This document shows positions 48,487-59,800 of a DNA stretch of 64,000 nt, piece after piece (position 1 is the first letter of the stretch; each line of letters starts with the position of its first letter). The stretch is from Hondaea fermentalgiana (Eukaryota > Sar > Bigyra > Thraustochytrida > Thraustochytriidae): NCBI GenBank assembly GCA_014084085.1, contig NPFB01000009.1, forward strand, positions 289,109-353,108, given 5' to 3'. A program made the position numbers and the translations under genes. The notes below the pieces were generated by a model. It made no database searches, was not told where the DNA came from, and saw only the letters and a list, made by a program, of their open reading frames with translations.

Positions 48487-49797
48487 ATGGCGACCCCTTC
48501 ACGCGCGAACGAGACGCTGGGCGGCGCCACGGGTGTTGGCCCCGGGCCCGAAGACGATGACTTTGTGCACGAGAGCATCCTACGACAGTTTGAACTCGTG
48601 CAGAAACTGGGACACAGCCCCTTCGCAGTCGTCTGGAAAGCCATCGACAAACGCACGCGTGGGGCCGTAGCACTTAAAAAGTTGTACGGAGCCTTTGATG
48701 ACGCCAAGCGTGCGCAGCAGGCCTATAGAGAGCTCGCAATTCTTGAACGTCTGCAAGGCTCAGACGTGATCGTCCAACTTCGGAACGTCTTGCTTCCCAG
48801 CAACTCGAACAGCGTCCGCGATGCCTACCTTGTCTTTGGGGTCTGGGACACGGATCTCTTCGCGCTCATTCGCGCTGGCGTCCTCGAAGACAAGCATAAC
48901 GCCTACATCACCGTACAAATCTTAGAGGGCCTTGCGCATATTCATCGTTCAGGTTTTGTTCATCGCGACATCAAACCGAGCAACATTCTCATCAATGCTC
49001 GATGCGAAGTGCAAATTTGCGATTTTGGCCACGCGCGGTCCATTCAATCACAGCCGCATACAGAATCGCACGAGCAGCCTGTATCGTACACTCTTTCTTC
49101 CCCAAATCTCGCGCAGGCCGAGCATGCGGAGGACGTTGCGCACCTTCACAACGAGGTGGATGCAGGCCAAGAGAACGCCACGAGAGATCATACGTTGTTG
49201 CCCTTTCCTCCTATGACTGACTACCTTGGCTCCCGATGGTATCGTGCTCCAGAGAGCTTACTTGGCGCTATCCACGTGCAAACTGCCGTCGACATATGGG
49301 GAGTCGGATGCGTGCTTGGCGAACTCATCCTGCGCGAGCCTCTTTTCCCAGGCCATTCAACCACACATCAGCTGCAGCTCATTCTGGAGATGACAGGTTT
49401 ACCTTCAGAAGAAGAGCTTCAAGATCTAGATGCTCCAACTGCTCTTGAGCAGCTCGACCCCAAGATCATTGGTCGCATCGAGCCAAGAGCCACAAGCGAA
49501 ATGTTTCCAATCAGTTCAGGGGAGCTCCTCGACTTTTTACGCGCATGCTTGCAATTTACTCCTACCCGACGCATCACATGTAATCAAGCACTGACGCATC
49601 CCTTTGTCATTGAATTTTTCCATGAATCCTATGACGCAGAAACAGCCGAACCCGTCGAGCCTCTTGAGCTTGACGACGATACTGTCCACCGCTCAAAAGT
49701 CTATTATCGCGCGATCCGCGAAAACGTTGACAAGCGTACAAAAAAAGTGCGAAATCAACTTGGCGCCGCCAATCGATTCGGATACACGCTCACCTGA
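48487..49797 (+). CDS. MAPK15: MAPK15/ERK7-like protein kinase with expanded activation loop
   Basis: 436 aa from ATGGCGACC. The CMGC kinase core has VALKKLYGAF (Lys64), HRDIKPSN (Asp161), ICDFGHARS (Asp179), a TDY dual-phosphorylation motif (Thr244-Tyr246), GSRWYRAPE, and DIWGVGCVLGELILREPLF. PGHSTTHQLQLILEMTGLPS and the ALKK...AF stretch resemble MAPK15 (ERK7/8) more than ERK1/2, p38 or CDKs. Animal MAPK15 acts at basal bodies in ciliogenesis. Two oddities stand out. The Gly-rich loop reads LGHSPFAVV instead of GxGxxG. The distance from DFG to TxY is 65 residues rather than the ~18 of ERK2, an insert of about 47 mostly polar, His/Glu-rich residues. The long C-terminal tail of animal MAPK15 is nearly absent. 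The gene converges on TRRAP with a 225-bp spacer. Confidence 0.87.
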   Translation: MATPSRANETLGGATGVGPGPEDDDFVHESILRQFELVQKLGHSPFAVVWKAIDKRTRGAVALKKLYGAFDDAKRAQQAYRELAILERLQGSDVIVQLRNVLLPSNSNSVRDAYLVFGVWDTDLFALIRAGVLEDKHNAYITVQILEGLAHIHRSGFVHRDIKPSNILINARCEVQICDFGHARSIQSQPHTESHEQPVSYTLSSPNLAQAEHAEDVAHLHNEVDAGQENATRDHTLLPFPPMTDYLGSRWYRAPESLLGAIHVQTAVDIWGVGCVLGELILREPLFPGHSTTHQLQLILEMTGLPSEEELQDLDAPTALEQLDPKIIGRIEPRATSEMFPISSGELLDFLRACLQFTPTRRITCNQALTHPFVIEFFHESYDAETAEPVEPLELDDDTVHRSKVYYRAIRENVDKRTKKVRNQLGAANRFGYTLT

Positions 49798-50022
49798 AAG
49801 AAGTAAGACCTTGCGGCGAAGATGAAAGCTTGTTTCCCTCTTCGCATTTCACGCAGACGTACTTGACTTTTTCTTTATTTCTTTCCTTTTTTTGTGTTCT
49901 TGGATTTATCCCTTTGCTTGGAGTGGAGCAAGCATCAGTAAATGGATGAGCACTACAGCAGTGCCATCCTTCAGATCAATTCTTTTTCATATCAAGATAA
50001 AGATTGTGTTTACTATATCAGA

Positions 50023-53000
50023 CTAGAACCAAGGCAACAATGTTGCATCAAGCTTTGCCAGTCGCTTTGCATCAGTCGCTTCTTGTATGAGGCGCGCCAC
50101 ACCTTGATCGCCCGCAATTGGTTCCTTGGGAGAGAGGCCCTCTGCGACAGAGCCAGTTAGCTTGACTTGACGTTCCAAGTCCTTGGGACTGGCCACCGGC
50201 GGATCAGCATCTGCTCTTGCAGTCTCACGGTCCGCCTTGGGGCCTGCCACATTATTTGTCGAGAAGGACTCCATACGCGCGTCGATAACCTTCATGTTCC
50301 TCCGCAGTTTGCGATAGAGGTCGCTTGGCGCCACGGCAGCAGATTCAGGGTACTTGAACATTACCTGCAAATCGTCGAACAGATATGACTCGAGAAACGA
50401 GCGCAAACCTGTGCGGTTAACAGGATCGTGTGTGACACAATCCGACACTGTCGTGAGAACATTGGTAAAACGTCCCTGAACGCCGGCGGGAGTCAGGAGG
50501 TGGGCCAGGTTACGAGTCAAGCGGAAGGGAACCTGCAAATCGTCGTTGATGAGGTCCCCGCGTCCATCGGGGGTGTAACCCGGTCGAAACTCAACGTTCA
50601 AAAGACTCATATCCTCGCGCAAAAGCTGCCGCGCTGGACTCTGGTGTCCTGTCGAAAGGAGATACGAAAGGAAGGAGGACAGCGCTAAGCTACTCGTAAG
50701 CGAGTCACGAAGCATTGAAAAGTGCCATGCCTCTTGCGCTTGCGCTCGCAAGTGATTGGCGAGGAGATACTCTGGCACGACCTCGCACACGCGCGAGTAA
50801 GCCTCCACCCGCGTCTTCTTCAGATCGATTGGAGTTCCCCTCCTTCCTTCTGCCAGAACACCTGTGCCAGACACCTCGCTGCCATGCAAGACGTCTACTA
50901 AATAGGCCGCAGATGCAACCTTGGCATGCGCCACGCCCTCGCGGCGCATGCTCTCCTCAAAGAGTACGGCGAGACTCTTCGTCCCAGGAGAGTCTGACTG
51001 AAGTGCCAGACGCGCGTGAATGGGGACGAGAACCGGGAGCTCTATACGCAACTGGCCCCGGCGCACCGACGCATTGGCGCGGTCAAGCATATCATTCAGC
51101 AAAACCTTGAGCTGGACGGCCCGCTGATCCGCTTCCGTGAAGTTGAGCGGAGACGACTTGATGATGAAGTGGTGCGATCGCCCATTCGCGGAGCGAAAGC
51201 CGACTCCAGGCTGCGAAAAGCCCGAGTCCCGACGAAAGTAAATTTGTGGGTCGAATCCTGCGAGCTGGGGGTGATTGCTCAAGCAAGGCTCCTGCAAGCC
51301 GTCCTTGAGCATGTGCATTCCCGGAATGTGCAGGGTCTCAGGAACCAAGGTGGCCATATTTCGCGACCACTTGATGAGTGACGCCTCATTTCCGCGCGTA
51401 GCGTAGAGCGCATCCGTGAGCATGGCCTTCCAACGCCCTACACGCAAGATAATTGCAGCATAGGACATCTCCCGGCCGCCCACGGAGCGACCGTCGACAG
51501 GTATCCGACCTCGACGCAGCAATGCAAGGTGCTCCGGGTTCGGCTGAAAGTCATCCTCGAATGGTTTGCGAAGCCGCGTGATGAGCTCCTTGTGCTGCTC
51601 CGAACGAGCCACATTTTGCTCGGAAAACATTTTTGCGCACAAGCGCTCGAGCATTTGCCACATTTGAAACATGCGAATGGCCTCTGGGTCCGCACGCGTG
51701 CCAGGGTCCACATCCATGCTGCTGGCCACAAGATCCTCCTGTACGAGCTCGCTCGAGGCCACCTGAATGCATTTCTCGAGCAGCATGTGAATGGTTGAGT
51801 GCATCTCTTCGAGCGGATCATGGCGCTTCACCAGCATAGACAGCTCTTCAATGAGCGTTTCTGCCTCTTGGCAAAAGCGTCCATTTGCCATATGGAACTG
51901 ATGTAACGCTGTCTTCAATTCCGAGGCGGATCGCGCGGAAGAGCTCGTCTCGCTCGAGTTCCCAGAGGGAGAAGTCACGCCCCCAGACATGTCATCCGTG
52001 CTACTCGTCGTCGTGACACCCGCCCCCACCCCGGTGGGTGTGCTCACAGAATTGGAACGCGCCACAGCGACGCGCTTGCGTTGCGAGTCCCTGTTAAAGT
52101 AATGAGCTCGCAATGTATAATACACGGCGTTTGGATACTCTCGGCTCAGTAGCGCAAGCAAGTGTTTGGCAATCTCCACCACCTGCGACGATGACATGGA
52201 CACCATTCCCACAAGCTGCGTCGTCCACGGAAGCCAGATCCACGTCGGAATCATCGGAAGGTGCATCATGACGCTGTTTGCGACGCTCGACAGCGACGCG
52301 ACGTCGGCGACGTTGCTGGGGTCTTCCTTGCTTTCGCTGACCATGGCCTCGGCCCGAAGTCGCCAAAGCACTTTGGGCAAGAGAACTCTGGCCTCTGCGC
52401 TGCCGTGCTTGATTGCCTGCAGGATGCCCCCGGTTAAAATTGTGCACAGGTCGCGATCCACAAAGGGATACGTGCTCGAGTCGCCGGTCTCCTTGGCACA
52501 GATCAGACGGTCGGCGTACATTGCCCAGTCGAGCCACGAACTCGCATGGCCGTGTGTCTGAACGGAATGAGCGAAGAGGCTGTGCACCACTTGCGGGCCG
52601 TCGTCGAGCTGCTCTTGCATCGCAGCGCGCAGTCTGAACAGCTCTGCGCGGTTTTCCACACCAAAACCCGAAATATCAAGCTCGAGAAGACTCGCCAGCG
52701 CTCCGGCAAGGTGTCGCTTTTTGGAGACGAAGACGGCAGACTTGCTGCAATTCAATACATTCAGCACGCGCTCCCGAAGAATAATGAAACTCTCCTCGGC
52801 GGATCCTCTAGCCCTCGTCAGAGATGTGCTGCCGAGAATGTTCAGGCTCTCATCGACCATGCCACGCTTTCGGTACACCTTGGCTCGCTCTAAAACCGTC
52901 CATCGCATGTCCTGGCTCACTTTGAGAATGCGAATCTGTTCAGGATGCAGCTCCAGCGAACCTGTCGTTGAGCCGTTCTTGACGGCATTTGACATGCGCC

Positions 53001-53847
53001 GAAGGGTTTCCTCAAACACGCGAATCCCGAGCCTAAACACGCTCAGACGCGAGCAAAGCAGATCGTCCCAGTCTTTGGGATCCTCGCTCTGAGCAGGAAT
53101 GCGTTCGCGCCAGCGTTGCAAGAGCCTGCTAATCATGGATGACTTCTGCGTCACCGGAGAGCTTGCTTGCACGCTCGACATACTTGCCGAGCTCGCAGAC
53201 CGCTGGAAGCAGCTTGCCGCACCTCCGCTGCCTGATGGAGGGTTCGTTGACTTCAGAGCCCCTGCAACCTTGACCACGTTGGAGAGGTATGCAATGGACT
53301 CTTCCAGCTCAACGAGGCGCTGACAGCTAAAGAGCAGGTCTTTGCGTCGTTCGCTTCCGCCGTTGACCCCTTGCGTCGCCCATTCCAGCAAGAACGCGTT
53401 GGCGGACTGCCGCCAAATATTATCAATGTCTTGTTGCGGTTTGGACTCCTGAATAGCAAGTGAGATGTTTAGAAGCGCTGCCCGCACGCGTAGTAAGTTT
53501 GGATGCAAATGCAAAGGCAGGTACGGACGGTCTTGTGCGGTTTGCAAATGTATGTTTTGCAAATGATCAATCTCTTGCGCAAGCAAAGGCTTGATCTTAC
53601 CGGACCAATCTGGACTTGTTACGCGCGCCTGGCACTCCAAAATTGCCTCGGCGTCTCCATGCGCAACAGCGACGTCGCGGAACTCCTCCCACTGACCCAG
53701 ACGCCTTGCGCAAGCCCCCCAGCGAGCATACCAAAACTCCATCTCCAGAGCGCTCACCGGCGCCGGCACCCAAAGGTACTCATCTTGATGCTGGCTCTCT
53801 GCCAACATCTGCTGGTGACTTCCCCCCGATGCGCTTTGCTGTTGTTG

Positions 53848-53884
<37 letters not shown>

Positions 53885-56800
53885 AGGTGTGCTTGCTGAT
53901 CCACATCGCCCGAACGGCCATCCAGCATCATGAGTTCAGCGCCAGCATGCGGTTGCGACCCTCCGGGCCCTCCTTCTCTTCCCATGGCTTGGTCAAAGCC
54001 TTGCTGTTGATTTGCTACTCCAAGGTTGCCGTCCATTTGATCAAGGACAAGGGGGTCAATGAACGCCCCACCCACGCCGCCGTCGTCATGCTGTGGTCCA
54101 GCCCCTTCAAGACCAATATCATTTGCAAGATCGTCGAGCATGCCGCCAAAGTCGTCGTCGAAAAGGTCCATCGCCGCAAAATTGGCGTCATCACCCACAG
54201 GGTCAATGTTGAGAGGGCCTTGTGCGGACGGTGACAGCTTGGTCTCATGGGTATTGGTCTCAATTGGCTGAATGACCTGAGTCTGCGGCGCAGCCTTGGG
54301 TTCTCGAATCTGGGTGCGAGCAACGAGATAGGTCCCATCGCCAGCCTCTGTCCGACGAATCGCCTCCAAATAAGTGCGCTGGGCGTCTTGCCACGAGCCA
54401 CTCGTCTCGCTCGCCAGTGCCGCAAACGTCGGCGCAGCAATGCAGCAAGAGCGAATGATACCGTGCATCATGTCCTCATCATCGCGCCGATAGAGGTCGA
54501 AAAGGGTTCGTGTCCAGCGATTAGCATTGACGCGGTCAAGACCAGGCTTTGCAGCGGCGCGCGCGGCTGCAGCGGTTGCAGACTCCACGAGGAGCTTCTT
54601 CTCCTTCTTGTCCTTTTTCTTTTTGCGCTTCCCATCCTTGTCAAGAGTTTTGGTCTTTTTCGCAGAGCCGGACGAAAAGGCGCCAGCACCAGCCGCCGCA
54701 GCTGCAGCCGCATATGGATTGCTCGATGGCGAAAATGCCTGGCCGCTTTTGCTCGACTTTGTTCCATCCGTGCTTCCAGGGGCAGCTGCCTTCTTTTGTT
54801 TCTTTTTCGGCTGCAAGGCTCCCGCATCGGATTTACGAAGATCATTTGAAGATGTCCCCAACGAGCTTGAGCTCGTGGCTGCTTTGGTCGACGATGAGTC
54901 GGCCTTTGCCTCAGCGCGCTCTGTCTGGAGCTCGGGATCGGCATTCTCGGGTGAAGACCCCTTCGCGGCTTGCAAGCCGCGAGCAGCCAGATCGCGGTGA
55001 ACCCCTTTTACTTGTTGCCCAAGGATTTCGCTTGCCTCAATGGCAAGATGCCGAACACCGAGACGGCTGCCGACAAAGTCAAGCACTTCGGGCGCTAGGA
55101 TGGGAAGGGGTCGCAACAGAACGAGGCCCTCCATGATCACTTCCACGAGATTTGGCACCTTGTGCCAACCCGCAAGTAGAGTCCACGTTGAAACGCGTCG
55201 GAGGCTAAAGGCCTGAAGAATCTCCTGAAAGGGATCCGTAGCCACGCCCGCGCGCACCTTGCGAGCCTTTCGAAGAGTAACCAGAGAATTAATCTCGTCC
55301 ATCGCGTGCTGCAAGATGACCGCGCAGCGCTGGATTCCACCAAAGTATGTCACGTTGTGGGGCAAATGATATCCACGCGAAAGTAGAATCTGCAGTCCTT
55401 CGGTCATGACCATCTTTTGCTGCTCTTCGAGTGCTCGCCAAGCTTGGGGGAACACCTCGAGCCACGTCGCTCTTGCTGTTTGCACGGACCGATCTCCGTA
55501 ACCGAGCTCTTGCAAAGGCTCGACGATTGCGCTACTCGTCTTCAAACGTCGCAACGCCGAGAGTGTGCGCCGCATCGAGTCCAGCAAGGGAAGCTGCCGT
55601 CCCGACGCTGGGCTTGCCTCTGCGCCAGGAGAAGAGTACCGCGCGATCCGAAGTTGGCACGTGGAGCCGCCATCAACAAAGGAAGACGGGTGCAGAGCAG
55701 ACATGAGAATCTGCAAAGCCGCCGGGATCCAGTTGTTCTCCGCCATATGGGACCAGTCCTGGCGAATGATTGCCTGCAGTTTGGCGTACGGGCTCTTGCT
55801 TTTGAACTGTTGCGAAGCAAAAAGCTGAAAATGCTGTCTGCGCTGCTGTACATCGTGGGACATGAGTCCGGCCACCACGCGAGGCCAGAGCTGTTGGACC
55901 CACCCAATCTTGAAGCGTTCGTCTCGCGCGTGCGGATCCACCACGCGAAGGAGCAGATCCCGGTAAAGTCGCATGAGTTGACGCGCTTGGGGCAAACCGT
56001 CCAAGCGCTCGAGCTGCTCCAGCTTCACAAGAAGCTGCTGTCGTTCCTTGCTTGAAAGCTTGTTCGACAAGTGGGCTGTAGCCGCCTCGGGTTTCGACTT
56101 CGCTTTACCTGCAGACTCCGCATCTTGGCTTGCACTCGTGGCATCGACATATGCGTGCTCCTTGCTGGGAACCATCGAGGGAATGCCCGTCGACGCGTTA
56201 GGTGCCGCTGAGTCGGACGCGCGCTTCGTTGTCGTGCCAGCGCTCGACGCGGCCTTGTTGGACTTGGCCGAGGAAGAGGTGTCCGAGTTCGCCTTGCGCT
56301 TCCCAGGCGATGGAAACGGTGCAATCGCAATCCAGTTGATGCACTGCTTCACAATTGCGCAGAGCACGAGGTCATCATGAATGTCGAGCTTATCGAGAAG
56401 CGTTTGCACGTTCAACAGATATTGACGACGATGCGTCTCGTGGCACAAAACTCTCGATCCAAGCACTTCAAGAAGGATGCACATAGCGCGCGACGAAAAC
56501 TCTTGAATCGTCTCATTCGATGGCGAGAGAGGGGTCGAGACGAATAGCGTCGGGGAGCCCCCGAGCGAAGCTGCCGTTCGAGTGGCAGCCTTGGCACGAT
56601 TCGTCGCGGCCCCAACGAGATCTTTAATGACCTTGTTCATAAGCTTCATCAGGGAATCCATGAAGCGATCGACTGCTTTGCTATTGTACGCGTCGACATC
56701 AAGCCGGACATCCAATACCCCTTCGCGCTGCATGAGAATGGTGGGTGGGTCGCGGCTGCACAGCACTTGGAGCAGTTGCAGTGTCTGCAAGGTACCCTTT

Positions 56801-59800
56801 GGACCAGCTCCAACTTCCTTGGCTTTGCGAAGAGCTTCTGCACGCGCCGCTTTTTGGTGCGCCGCCTTTGACGGAATGTTGAATTTTTTCCCTTTTGTTG
56901 CCTTTTTCGATCCAGCGCTGCCCTGCCCCGCCTTCGACTCCGAGCCGTCCGATGAAGCGCTGGCCTGACGACTCAGGGCCGCTTGTTTTTGCTGCTGCAA
57001 GAGCAGCGCTTGTTGATGACTATGCAACGCTTCCTGCATTGCCTTCTTACCATCGTCCGCGGCTAAAAGAAGTCTTTCCTCGATCGCATGGAAAAGGTGT
57101 GCGTAAAAATCACCATCACGTTCGCCTCGAGAGAAACTCTTCCCAGGGGACTTGGCCACCCCCGAGGATGCTGATGATGCTGCTGATGATGAGCCTGTAA
57201 CACTTGTGGCCGCAGGCAACTTGTTCTTGACAGAGGTGGACTCCGGGCTGGTATGCGAGGCGCGAGCCGACGAAGGAGACATCGATGAAGCCTTTGCAGA
57301 CGACAAGGCGGCATCGGAAGCCGCAGCGCCGCCGAAGGGAATAGGCATGACCTGTCGCAAATGCGAAATGAAGGCAAGGAATTTATCGCGCGCGCCTCGC
57401 TCTGCGCACCCAAAGACGGCAGGTATGATGGCACGAAGGTAACGCGCATTCTCGCGGACAAATGGCTCCGCAATGGCTTCTGCATCGGCCACAATGACCA
57501 TGTCCAGGATTTCAAGAATACAGTAGAGTGTACCTGCCTTCTCTTCGGTCAAATTGGGATCCTTGCCTGCCTCCGCTTGCGCAGCCTTTGCCGCTGCGCT
57601 TGCACCTGCGGCAGAATTCGCAGCAGCCGACTTTGCAGCAGCTTTGACCGCAGATTCCGCCTGGTCGCCACGCTCCTTTTGCTTTTTCACCACTTGCTCA
57701 ATTTGCTTTGCAAGAAAGGCGAACTTGACCCACTGACGCCGGGGCGTTGCCGGAGCTTGAGCGGCTACTTGGGGTGGTGACTTGTTCGCATCGCCGCCGC
57801 CGCCGCCGCCGCCAGACGGGGTCGGCTTGCTTGCAACCCCTATTGCTTTCTTGTTCGCCGTCGCGTGCAAGCGCGCAGCAAAGTCGAGGTTCTGCTTGAT
57901 GAGATGGAGACATCTGCGCCGAAGTGCCGCAGCGTCAGACTCCTTGGCGTCTGCAAGCAGTGTACTAGCTCGTACTAAAAAGGTCAAAACCGCAGTCACG
58001 AGTGGTGGCGTCGACCTGAATCCTCGAGCCGAGTCTCTCGCTGCAGACAATCGCGCCGAAACGTCTTCGGGAGGTGCAGGGGAAGGATTATTGCTCACAG
58101 ACGTTGGTCCCGCTGGCGACACCGGGCTATTGGTACTGGATTTCGTGGACTCTCTCGTCCGGTTGCTTTGACGGTTCGATTCTTCCCACACTTCTTCCTC
58201 CGTATCTCGCGTCAATTCCCAGCGCAGAAAAAGCTCCGCGAGGTCGACAGCAAGTGTACGGTTCGGCATGCTTGGCGATACCATAAAAAGCTTGACCAGC
58301 GAGGCCACAATCGCAGGCAAAAACTGATGTCGATGCTGATAAAAGAGCTCCTGGTGACTGGCCACGAGCTGCCAAATGTGCGTGAGCTGCACAAGTTTGT
58401 GACTTTCGTCAGAGACAAGCTTCTTCGTCCATTGAATTGCTCGCGTATACTTTTGCACTTTCAATTGTTTGGCGAGCGCAGGCACCAAAAGATCGAGCGA
58501 TTTCTGAACCAGATCACGGGACTCGCCCGAGTGCTCGCGTAACAAGGCAACGTAGACCTGCAGGATAATGTCTGATGGAGTCTTGTACACGTTGATGAAC
58601 GTGCAAATATTCACATATGCCCACTCTTTGCTCGCAGTGTCTTCGTTCTTGAGGTGGTTCCATGCAAACTTGAGCAGGCTCTTGCGCAGCGGATCAAGCT
58701 CCTCGCTGTAATTGGCAATGAGCAGAGTCGCAAGCTTGAGCAACTGAACCTGCAACGCGTTTCGACTTGACGGCGTTGGCTCAAAGAGCGAATGCGGCGG
58801 CGTGCGAATCTTTTGCAAAAGTTGTGGAGAAAGAGCGCTTCCGCGGCCCATCAACGACGGTCCCGTGTCCACACCCGTGGGTCTGCCTCCTCCGCCTCCT
58901 TGCGCCGTGTTTTGCGAGGGAGAGGTCGCGCCGCCAGCAACCGATGTCGCTACATGCGTCTGCGAGTCAACAGTTCCTTGGGTGCCACCAGCTGTCTCGC
59001 TAGAAGGCCCCGACTCAAAGCCTGCGCCCGTATTCGACGAGGAACTGCCATTTCTGGAAGACGAAGAAGAGGCCGTGGCAGCGGATACAGTCGGCGTCCG
59101 CGAGCCTCCTGGGACACTTGCAATGATTTCACGCACGAGTTCCTCGCCCAAAAGACGCCCTTCGCCCAAATCAATGCGACTCGTGTGAAAAGGTCCATTC
59201 TCGCGCGAATGTGCAAGAGTGGGAATCACAATGAGTCGAAGTGCAGCCTCCTTGATGTGCGAGCCCATTTCGCGGTCCTGGTGAACCAGCTGCACATAAT
59301 GTTTGACAACGGCGACCCGGATATCCATGACCGGGTTTTGCGCGACTTCATTGCGGTAGAATCGAAGAAGAACGGCGCTATCGCCCGTGGAGCGCACGGA
59401 CGCCAAGGTGAGCATCTCGAATGGAACGGCTGCCGCAGTCACGAGCAAATGCTCATTTTGGTGAGTACTTTGCGGACTCGCACCACTCGATGCCGAAACA
59501 TCGCGGCGCTGCAGGTCGCGCCCGATTGACTTTGTCGCGTGGCGAAAGTGCGCCATGAAGATATTGCTCATGTTGCTGTAGAATTCCCGCTGGCGCCAAG
59601 AAAGGTGCTCTTCCTGCCGGAGGTAGCTCAACAGTCGCCGATCGCGCCATACAGACAACAAGGTCTCGTACAGATTCAAACGCACGGATAGCCACTGTGG
59701 AATGTATCGCATCACAATGTGAATAATATCCACGGCGTGAAATGCAAGCACGATATGTTCCTGTCGACTCGTAGACTTGTCCGCGCCATTGCCGAGCGAG

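Noticed and set aside
50023..51400. TRRAP C-terminus as an active kinase
   Set aside because: The DRHxxN catalytic loop and DFG motif seen in the ATM gene of this window are absent, as known for TRRAP/Tra1.
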